Shown here in pieces: positions 17,440-24,936 of a stretch of DNA of 37,929 nt. Each line of letters begins with the position of its first letter. Position 1 is the first letter of the stretch. This DNA is from DAONJL01 sp035405645 [NCBI: bacterium] (GTDB lineage Bacteria > JAGOBX01 > DAONJL01). The position numbers and the translations under genes are program-made. The stretch spans positions 45,516 to 83,444 of the forward strand of contig DAONJL010000004.1 of the NCBI GenBank assembly GCA_035405645.1, read 5' to 3'. The notes under the pieces were generated by a model, which was not told the origin of the DNA, did no database searches, and saw nothing but the letters and a program-made list of their open reading frames with translations.

Positions 17440-20400
17440 TTAATTTTAATAACACCTTTTTTGCTGATTTTCATATTCATTCACATTTTTCACGCGCTAC
17501 AAGTAAAAATCTTATCCCAGAATTTCTCTACCTCTGGGCTAATTATAAAGGATTATCAATTATTGGAACTGGTGATTTTACTCATCCTCAATGGTTTAAT
17601 GAGTTAAAAGAAAAACTTGAACCTGCTGAACAGGGTTTATTCAAATTAAAAAAAGAATACGCCACAAAAATAAATAATGACTATAATTTGAATCCAGCAA
17701 ATAATATAAGATTTATTTTAACTGCTGAAATTAGTAATATTTATAAAAAGAACGAAAAAGTGCGAAAAATTCATAATTTAATTTTTGCTCCTGATTTTGA
17801 TACTGTTGAAAAAATCCAATCTTCTTTAAAAAAGATTGGAAATATTATTTCTGATGGCAGACCTATTCTCGGTCTTGATTCTAAAGATTTACTTGATATT
17901 ATTTTAAATATTTCTGATAAAAATTTTTTAATTCCTGCACATATCTGGACTCCTTGGTTTTCTTTGCTCGGTTCTAATTCTGGTTTTGATTCTCTTTTTG
18001 AATGCTTTGAAGATTATTCTAATTATATTTTTGCTATTGAAACTGGTCTTTCCTCTGACCCTCCTATGAATTGGCTTTGTTCTTTTCTTGATAATATTTC
18101 TATTACTTCTAATTCTGATGCTCATTCACCTGAAAAATTAGGCAGAGAAGCAAATATCTTTAATTGCGATTTCTCTTTTGATGCAATTAAAAATGCACTT
18201 AAATTTCCTGAAAAAAATCAGTTCCTTGGAACTATTGAATTTTTTCCAGAAGAAGGTAAATATCATTTTGATGGGCATAGAAAATGCAATATTGTCTTAT
18301 CACCAAATGAAACAAATAAATATAATCAAATTTGTCCAAAATGCGGTAAAAAACTTACTATTGGCGTTATGTATCGTGTTTTTGAAATTTCTGATAGAAC
18401 TTCAACTGCTGATAGAAAAAATAAAAAACAATTTTTTTCTTTAATTCCTTTGATTGAAATTTTATCTGAAATTTATCAATCAAACGAAAAAAGTAAAAAG
18501 ATTCAATCATTATATTTTTCTCTAATAAAAAAATTTGGTTCTGAATTTAATATACTTCTAAATGTTGATATAAATACTTTAAAAAACAAAGAAAATGAAT
18601 TATTAGCAGAAGCAATTAAAAGAATGCGTGATGGTAAAGTAATAATAAAACCAGGTTTTGATGGTGAGTATGGTAAAATACGATTATTTACTGATGAAGA
18701 ATTAAATTCTTCAAATAAATTTTTCTTATTTGAAAAAACTGAAGAAATAAATAAAGCAGAAAATCAATATAATTTTAAAAATGAACTATTAAAATTTAAA
18801 AATGGAATTTCAAAAAATTTTGATGATAATATAAATGCTGTGAACAAAAATCAATTACTTAATCAATCTCAATTAGATGCTGTAAATTATATAGATTCTT
18901 CTTTACTTATTATTGCTGGTCCAGGCACAGGTAAAACAAATGTTTTTGCATATAAAATTATTTTTTTATTAAATAATGGTATTCAGCCCTCTGAAATTTT
19001 ATCTTTAACTTTCGCTAATGAAGCTGCGAAAGAAATGTTTAATAGAATTAAAACTTTATTAAATAATACTAACTTCTTAAAACAACTTAATATCTTTACT
19101 TTTCATTCTTTTGGTTTATTTATTTTAAAAGATTATTACAACAATCAATCCAACTTTACAATTATAAATGATAATGAAAAAGAGTTAATTCTAAAAGATA
19201 TTCTAAATATTAAAAATAAAGAAATAAAAAAAATAATAAATGAAATATCAGAAATAAAACAAAAATTTTTGCCTATTGATTCTATTAACGATGAATTAAA
19301 ACAAATATATATAAAATATAATGATTTTTTACAAAAAAATTTTTTATTTGATTTTGATGATTTAATTTTTTTACCAATTATTATTTTTCAGCAAAATAAA
19401 AATTATTTAGAAAAAATTCAAAATAAATTTAAGTGGATTATAATTGATGAATATCAGGATATAAATTATGCTCAATATCTATTAGTTAAAAAAATATCTG
19501 AAAATAAAAAAATAAAAGTGTGTGTTATTGGCGACCCTAATCAGGCAATTTATACTTTTCGTGGTGCTGATTCTAAATTTATAAATAATTTCCAAATTGA
19601 TTTCCCAGATGCTAAATTATTTTTGTTAAATAAAAGTTATCGTTGTTCTGATAGTATTTTATCTGCTTCTTTAAATATTATAGCAAATAATGATGAAAAA
19701 AATTATTTTCTAAAAGGTACTGAAAAAGGTCTTAAAATAAATATTCTGGAATGTCAGAGTGTTCAAAGTGAAGCTGAATTTGTTGCAAGAACAATTGAAA
19801 ATTTAATTGGTGGTATTAGTTTTTTCTCTTTTGACTCTAATATTTCTGATGGTGAAAAATCTGAACATATAAATTCGTTTTCTGATATTGCTGTTCTTTG
19901 TAGAATTAGTAAACAATTCGAACCAATTAAAAATGCTTTTTTGCAGCATAATATTCCTTTTCAAATTATTAATGAAAATTTTTTATTTACTAATGAACCT
20001 TTTTGTGAATTATTAAATTTAATAAAATTTTTAACTATGCCTGAAAATAATTTTTATAAAATAATTTTGAAAAAAATAAATAAAAATTTTCCTATAAATG
20101 AATTAAATAAAATTTTTAATAATAATTCGCTTAAAAATTTTTTGGCTTATTTATTTGAAAATTATTATAAAAATTATTATAATGAATTTAAAGATTATTT
20201 TGATTTATTAATTAAAATTGCTGATAATATTAATAATCCAATTGATTTTTTAAATGAAATTAATACAATGCAAACTAATGATTTATTTCAAAAAACAATA
20301 AATAAAGTGCCAATAATGACAATGCATTCTGCTAAAGGATTAGAATTTAATGCTGTTTTTATTGTTGGTTGTAATTCTTCTATTATTCCTTTTAATTTTT

Positions 20401-20624
20401 ATAAAAATTATAATGTCAATATTGAAGATGAAAAACGATTAATGTATGTCGCTATGACGCGCGCTAAAAAATATTTATATTTAACTTATACAAAAACAAT
20501 AAATTATTTTGGTGGAATAATTCAATCAGAAATAAGCCCTTTTTTAACAAAAATAAAAAAAGAATTAATCGAATTTAAAAAACAGGAGTTAAAAGAAAAA
20601 AATAAACAATTATCTTTATTTTAG
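17436..20624 (+). CDS. Endonuclease Q (PHP) fused to UvrD/PcrA-type SF1 helicase, C-terminal beta-clamp motif
   Basis: 1062 residues. Residues 8-420 match endonuclease Q, which nicks DNA 5' of deaminated bases (uracil, hypoxanthine, xanthine) and AP sites: HIHSHFSRATSK (13-24), GTGDFTHPQW (44-53), IPAHIWTPWFSLLGS (166-180), ETGLSSDPPMNW (202-213), SNSDAHS (225-231), LGREA (235-239), GTIEFFPEEGKYH (265-277), a zinc-ribbon CPKCGKKLTIGV (300-311) and PGFDGEYGKI (406-415). Residues about 470-1045 are a complete SF1A helicase: GPGTGKT (495-501), FTFHSFG, IIIDEYQD (668-675), GDPNQAIYTFRG (699-710), TMHSAKGLEF (962-971), RLMYVAMTRAKK (1001-1012). The last residues QLSLF (1058-1062) are a canonical sliding-clamp-binding pentapeptide. 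Overlaps the hybrid kinase by 4 bases. All expected catalytic residues appear present. I infer a one-polypeptide nick-and-unwind repair enzyme recruited by DnaN. Confidence 0.9.
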   Translation: MINFNNTFFADFHIHSHFSRATSKNLIPEFLYLWANYKGLSIIGTGDFTHPQWFNELKEKLEPAEQGLFKLKKEYATKINNDYNLNPANNIRFILTAEISNIYKKNEKVRKIHNLIFAPDFDTVEKIQSSLKKIGNIISDGRPILGLDSKDLLDIILNISDKNFLIPAHIWTPWFSLLGSNSGFDSLFECFEDYSNYIFAIETGLSSDPPMNWLCSFLDNISITSNSDAHSPEKLGREANIFNCDFSFDAIKNALKFPEKNQFLGTIEFFPEEGKYHFDGHRKCNIVLSPNETNKYNQICPKCGKKLTIGVMYRVFEISDRTSTADRKNKKQFFSLIPLIEILSEIYQSNEKSKKIQSLYFSLIKKFGSEFNILLNVDINTLKNKENELLAEAIKRMRDGKVIIKPGFDGEYGKIRLFTDEELNSSNKFFLFEKTEEINKAENQYNFKNELLKFKNGISKNFDDNINAVNKNQLLNQSQLDAVNYIDSSLLIIAGPGTGKTNVFAYKIIFLLNNGIQPSEILSLTFANEAAKEMFNRIKTLLNNTNFLKQLNIFTFHSFGLFILKDYYNNQSNFTIINDNEKELILKDILNIKNKEIKKIINEISEIKQKFLPIDSINDELKQIYIKYNDFLQKNFLFDFDDLIFLPIIIFQQNKNYLEKIQNKFKWIIIDEYQDINYAQYLLVKKISENKKIKVCVIGDPNQAIYTFRGADSKFINNFQIDFPDAKLFLLNKSYRCSDSILSASLNIIANNDEKNYFLKGTEKGLKINILECQSVQSEAEFVARTIENLIGGISFFSFDSNISDGEKSEHINSFSDIAVLCRISKQFEPIKNAFLQHNIPFQIINENFLFTNEPFCELLNLIKFLTMPENNFYKIILKKINKNFPINELNKIFNNNSLKNFLAYLFENYYKNYYNEFKDYFDLLIKIADNINNPIDFLNEINTMQTNDLFQKTINKVPIMTMHSAKGLEFNAVFIVGCNSSIIPFNFYKNYNVNIEDEKRLMYVAMTRAKKYLYLTYTKTINYFGGIIQSEISPFLTKIKKELIEFKKQELKEKNKQLSLF

Positions 20625-20637
20625 GAATTAAATTTTT

Positions 20638-22167
20638 ATGGTTGATTTAACACGAATTAAAGTTAATAATTTATTAAATAACATTTCTTCTGGTATTATG
20701 ATTGTTTCATTGGATAACAAAATAAAATTTATAAATAAAGCAGGTGAAAAAATATTAAATATTAAAGATAAATATATTGATAAAAATTTAGATGATATAA
20801 TAAATAATAATATTTTAAAACTCTCAATAAAAAAAACAATTGAATATAAGAAGCCACTTGCTCGCATTGTTGCTAATCTTAAAATTAATGACAAAATTGT
20901 TATTATTGGTTTTACTACTTCTATTTATTTTGACGATGATAATAATTTAAAAGGTGTAATAATAAATTTCAGAAATATTACTGATAAAATTTTATTAGAA
21001 AAAAAACTTAAATATTCTGAAACAAAATACAAATTACTTATTCAAAATTTACAATGCCCTATTTTTATTATTAATTTTAATAATTATAAAATAATTGAAT
21101 GTAATCAAATTGCTGAAAATATTCTTGGTTTTACAAAAAATGAATTAATTAAATTAAATTTACTTAATTTAATTATAAGTGAAGATAGAGAAAAAGCAAA
21201 AAAATATTTACTCGCTTTGAAAAATAATTCTACCAAAGAAAACAAAATTGAAGTTCAATTATTAAATCGTGAAAAAAAATTTAGAATTTTTGATTTAATG
21301 GCTAATATTTTTTCTATTGGTAAGCAAAATTATATTCAGGTAATTTGTGTCGAAACAACTGAAAAAGTTCTTTTAACTAATGATTTAAAAAAATCATATA
21401 ATCAATTAAAAGAAACACAGGAAATAATTATTCGTGCTGAACGATTGGCTGCTGTTGGCGAACTTGCTGCTGGCATTTCGCATGAAATTAAAAATAGATT
21501 TCAAGTTATTTCAAATGCTTTAACTTATATAAAAAATAAAATTGATTTATCAAATGAAACAATTAAGATAAATATTGAATATATTGAAAAAGAAATAAAT
21601 CGCGGTACTAAATTAATAAATGATTTAATGGAATTTTCAAGACCACACCCACCTTCTAAAAGTTTTATAAATTTAAATAATATTATTACTGATTCTTTAC
21701 CATTACTAAAAAAACAATTTGATACAAAAAATATTCAGATAATAACTGAACTTAATGATATTCCAAAAACTTATGTTGATTATAATTTAATTCAACAGGT
21801 TATAATAAATGTATTAAAAAATGCTGAATATGCAATGTCTAATAATGGAAAATTAACTATTAAAACTTATACTAAAAAGAAAGACGAAATTGAAGAACAT
21901 TTAATTATAAAACGAGAAAAAAAATTTGATTTATATAATGTAATTGAAATTGCTGATACAGGAATTGGTATTGAAGAAAAATATCTTTGTAAAGTTTTTA
22001 CTCCATTTTTTTCTACAAAAGGTCCAAACGAAGGTAGCGGTCTTGGATTATCTGTTTCTAATAAAATAATTGAAAATCATAATGGTTTTATGGACATTGA
22101 AAGTAAATTAAATTTTGGTACTACTGTATTTATTTATTTACCTGTTATTAAAAAACTTAATAATTAA
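20638..22167 (+). CDS. NtrB-like PAS-PAS histidine kinase
   Basis: 509 residues, cytoplasmic (no membrane segment). Residues about 8-120 and 127-245 are PAS domains, followed by a helical linker and HisKA with phospho-acceptor His282 in AAGISHEIKNRFQ. The almost invariant Pro of HEIKNPL is Arg here. The ATPase domain has VLKNAEYAM (N box), DTGIGI and GSGLGLSVSNKI. The order kinase then sigma-54 activator, 5 bases apart, is the classic NtrB/NtrC-type pair. It begins 13 bases after the EndoQ-UvrD stop, behind a weak AGGA site. The signal sensed is unknown. Confidence 0.9.
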   Translation: MVDLTRIKVNNLLNNISSGIMIVSLDNKIKFINKAGEKILNIKDKYIDKNLDDIINNNILKLSIKKTIEYKKPLARIVANLKINDKIVIIGFTTSIYFDDDNNLKGVIINFRNITDKILLEKKLKYSETKYKLLIQNLQCPIFIINFNNYKIIECNQIAENILGFTKNELIKLNLLNLIISEDREKAKKYLLALKNNSTKENKIEVQLLNREKKFRIFDLMANIFSIGKQNYIQVICVETTEKVLLTNDLKKSYNQLKETQEIIIRAERLAAVGELAAGISHEIKNRFQVISNALTYIKNKIDLSNETIKINIEYIEKEINRGTKLINDLMEFSRPHPPSKSFINLNNIITDSLPLLKKQFDTKNIQIITELNDIPKTYVDYNLIQQVIINVLKNAEYAMSNNGKLTIKTYTKKKDEIEEHLIIKREKKFDLYNVIEIADTGIGIEEKYLCKVFTPFFSTKGPNEGSGLGLSVSNKIIENHNGFMDIESKLNFGTTVFIYLPVIKKLNN

Positions 22168-22172
22168 ATATT

Positions 22173-23522
22173 ATGAAAAATAATTATAATTGCTTAATTG
22201 TTGATGATGAGCGTGCAATGTGTGAAACTTTAGCATTTCATTTGCAAGATAAGAATTATAATATTTTTATCGCAGATAATGCTATTAATGCTATAAATAT
22301 TTTCAATTCCAATAAAATTGATATTGTTATTACAGATGTTAAAATGCGTGGTTTAAATGGTCTCGAACTTTTAAAAAAAATCAAAGAAATTAATAATGAT
22401 GTTCCTGTTATTGTTATTACTGGCTATGCTACAATTGATTTAGCTGTTGAAGCTTTAAAAAATGGTGCTTATGATTTTATTAGCAAACCTTTTCAAATTG
22501 AAAAATTATTAATAACTCTGGAAAATGCCATTGAACAATATAAATTAAAATTTGAAAATCAAAATTTAAAAAAAGAAATAAATTCAAAAATAAAATTCTA
22601 TGACCCTTTAATTGGCGAATCAAAAGCAATAGTCGAATTAAAAAAATTAATTGATGATGTTGCAAAAACAAATTCATCAGTTTTAATTTCTGGCGAAAGT
22701 GGAACTGGTAAAGAAATTATAGCTCGTGAAATTTATCAAAAAAGTAATAGAAATAATAAACCATTTTATGCGCTTAATTGCACTGCTTTACCAACTAATT
22801 TAGTTGAAAGTGAATTGTTTGGTTATAATAAAGGTGCTTTTACTGGCGCTAATGAAAGCAAAAAAGGTATTCTGGAAATTGTTAATGATGGAACTTTATT
22901 TCTTGATGAAATTGGTGATTTAAGTATTGAAATTCAGGCTAAACTTTTACGCGTTTTAGAAAATAAAGAATTTTATAAAATTGGCGGCGTTGAAAAAATT
23001 TCTGTTGATTTTCGCCTTATTGCTGCTACTAATAAAAATTTAAAACAATTAGTTAAAGAAAAAATTTTTCGCGATGATTTATATTATAGGATTAATACTG
23101 TTGAATTACATATACCACCATTACGCGAAAGAAAAGATGATATTAAACTTTTTATTAATTACTTTTTAAATAAATTTGCTATTGAATTAAAAAAGCCAGT
23201 TCCAGTGCTTTCAAAAGAAGTTGAAAAAAAATTATTATCTTATTCATATCCTGGTAATGTCCGCGAATTAAAAAATATTATTGAAAGAATTATGATTTTT
23301 AATAAAGATAAAGTTATTAAAAATATTGATTTTTTAAATCCTGATTCAGAAGATGTGCAAGATTTATTAGATGATAATAATCAAATTTTACCATTAAAAG
23401 AATTTGAAAAAAAATATATTTATAAAATTTATAACAAACTAAATAAAAATAAATCACAAACAGCAAAAGCATTAAAAATAACAAGAAAAACTCTTGATAG
23501 CAAATTGAAAAGTTTATTATAA
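22173..23522 (+). CDS. NtrC-family sigma-54-dependent response regulator
   Basis: 449 residues. Receiver at 5-120 with Asp55 in IVITDVKM, Thr in VITGYA and Lys in ISKPFQ. AAA+ domain about 145-380: Walker A GESGTGKE (174-181), the sigma-54-contacting GAFTGA loop (221-226) fully intact, Walker B TLFLDEIGD (241-249), and the second-region DDLYYRINTVELHIPPLRER. Residues about 405-449 are a Fis-type helix-turn-helix (KSQTAKALKITRKTLDSKL). It should activate sigma-54 promoters when phosphorylated by the kinase upstream. I found no convincing -24/-12 promoter in the window, so its targets lie elsewhere. Confidence 0.93.
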   Translation: MKNNYNCLIVDDERAMCETLAFHLQDKNYNIFIADNAINAINIFNSNKIDIVITDVKMRGLNGLELLKKIKEINNDVPVIVITGYATIDLAVEALKNGAYDFISKPFQIEKLLITLENAIEQYKLKFENQNLKKEINSKIKFYDPLIGESKAIVELKKLIDDVAKTNSSVLISGESGTGKEIIAREIYQKSNRNNKPFYALNCTALPTNLVESELFGYNKGAFTGANESKKGILEIVNDGTLFLDEIGDLSIEIQAKLLRVLENKEFYKIGGVEKISVDFRLIAATNKNLKQLVKEKIFRDDLYYRINTVELHIPPLRERKDDIKLFINYFLNKFAIELKKPVPVLSKEVEKKLLSYSYPGNVRELKNIIERIMIFNKDKVIKNIDFLNPDSEDVQDLLDDNNQILPLKEFEKKYIYKIYNKLNKNKSQTAKALKITRKTLDSKLKSLL

Positions 23523-23567
23523 TTACATATCAAAAATTTTAGATAATAATTATTTTTATTTTTTCTT

Positions 23568-23574
23568 AAGGAGG
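23568..23574 (+). promoter_or_regulatory. Strong ribosome binding site of cutA
   Basis: AAGGAGG, 7 bases before the cutA ATG. It is one of the few near-perfect Shine-Dalgarno sites in the window and suggests independent, efficient translation of cutA after a 59-base gap. Confidence 0.7.
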
Positions 23575-23581
23575 TTTATTT

Positions 23582-23902
23582 ATGTCAAAATTTATTATTG
23601 TTACCACAACAATAGATAAATCTGATTTAGCAGAAAAACTTGCTATAAAAATTATTGAAAATAAATTAGGTGCTTGTGTTCAAATTTTTCCAATTAAAAG
23701 TTTTTACAATTGGCAGGGGAAATTAGAAAAATCTGATGAATTTTTATTATTTATAAAAACAAAAAAAGAACTTTTTAAAAATCTTCAAGAATTTATAAGA
23801 GCAAATCACTCTTATGAATTACCTGAAATAACTTCATTTAATATTAAAAAAGGCTTAAAGGAATATAAAATGTGGATGTTAGAAAATTTGATTTCACAAT
23901 AA
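23582..23902 (+). CDS. cutA: CutA1 family protein
   Basis: 106 residues, the usual CutA1 size. These small cytoplasmic trimers, built like PII proteins, bind divalent copper in vitro; a role in metal tolerance is traditional but unsettled. Family marks are FIIVTTTIDKSDLAEKLA (4-21), KLGACVQIFPIKSFYNWQGK (28-47), the EFLLFIKTK strand, and HSYELPEI (76-83). It follows the sigma-54 activator after 59 bases and overlaps the next gene by 31. Confidence 0.93.
   Translation: MSKFIIVTTTIDKSDLAEKLAIKIIENKLGACVQIFPIKSFYNWQGKLEKSDEFLLFIKTKKELFKNLQEFIRANHSYELPEITSFNIKKGLKEYKMWMLENLISQ
23857..23862 (+). promoter_or_regulatory. Ribosome binding site supporting a GTG start
   Basis: AAAGGA inside the end of cutA, 9 bases before the GTG at 23872. 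It supports that GTG as the start of the SGNH hydrolase gene, for which no suitable ATG exists before the membrane segment. Confidence 0.5.
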
Positions 23903-24936
23903 AAAAAATTCTTTTCATCATATTAATCATTTTTATTTTTTTTATAATTTTAGAATTAGTAACAAAAATATTTTATCTAAAAGCAGGTAATACAATAATT
24001 TATCATAAATATTTTGGCTGGATAAATAAGCCAGATTCTATTGGTGCAAAATTTACAGGCTCTAAAATAAATTTTTATTCTTATGATAATTTAGGTTTTA
24101 GAATAACAAAAGAACAAGTAAAAAATAAACAACAAAAAATTTTCATTGTTGGTGATTCTATTATTGATGCTCGTGAAGTAAATGACAATTCACATTTACA
24201 AAATATTTTAAGAAAATTATTTATAAATTATAATTATGATATTTTTACTTTTGGTGTAAGTGGTTGGGGAACTGACCAGGAATATTTATTTATTAATTCA
24301 TTGTTAAATAAAGAAAAAGAAATTAAATTAATTGGACTTACTTTTTATACTGGCAATGATTTTCATAATAATATCAAAAATGAATATAAAACTTTTTTCA
24401 AAACTTATTATAAACCATATTTTAAAATTCAAAATGATACTTTTATTCTTTTAAATAATCCTGTTCCACAAGAAAAATTATTTTTTGGTTTTGAATTCTT
24501 TAAAAAATATAGTTCTTTTTATAAATTTTCTAATGAAATTATTTTTCCATTACTATTAAAAATAATAAATAAAAATAATAATTATAATGATTTTTATTTA
24601 AGTTCAGATTTTGAAAAATCAAGTAAAATTACTGAATTTTTATTAAAAGATTTAAATAATAAATTAAATAATAATAAAAAATTTTTTGTAATAATAATTC
24701 CATCAATGTCTGAAGTAAGAAAAAAAAATGAAAGTGAATATATAAAAAAAATAAGAACAATATGTGAAGAAAATAAAATTTTATATATAAATTGTTATTT
24801 GGAATTTAATAAAAATTCTAAAAAACCAGAAAGAGATTATTATTTGCAATTTGATGGACATTTAAATGAAAATGGTCATTTGGTGCTTGCTAAAATCATT
24901 TTTAATTTTTTAACTCAAAATAATTTATTAAATTGA
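23872..24936 (+). CDS. Membrane-anchored SGNH/GDSL hydrolase-like protein
   Basis: 354 residues. Residues 10-35 are one hydrophobic segment that should anchor the protein in the inner membrane with the rest outside. The SGNH blocks are visible: GDS with the nucleophile Ser96 (FIVGDSIIDA), Gly in GVSGWGTDQE (128-137), GND (161-163), and FDGHLNENGH (327-336) for the Asp/His pair. The last block is close to that of AlgX/AlgJ-type polysaccharide acetyl-transfer proteins. A role in acylating or deacylating a surface glycan is plausible, but the substrate is unknown. GTG start with AAAGGA. The gene ends in TGA with no gap before the converging glycosyltransferase stop codon. Confidence 0.72.
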   Translation: MDVRKFDFTIKKILFIILIIFIFFIILELVTKIFYLKAGNTIIYHKYFGWINKPDSIGAKFTGSKINFYSYDNLGFRITKEQVKNKQQKIFIVGDSIIDAREVNDNSHLQNILRKLFINYNYDIFTFGVSGWGTDQEYLFINSLLNKEKEIKLIGLTFYTGNDFHNNIKNEYKTFFKTYYKPYFKIQNDTFILLNNPVPQEKLFFGFEFFKKYSSFYKFSNEIIFPLLLKIINKNNNYNDFYLSSDFEKSSKITEFLLKDLNNKLNNNKKFFVIIIPSMSEVRKKNESEYIKKIRTICEENKILYINCYLEFNKNSKKPERDYYLQFDGHLNENGHLVLAKIIFNFLTQNNLLN

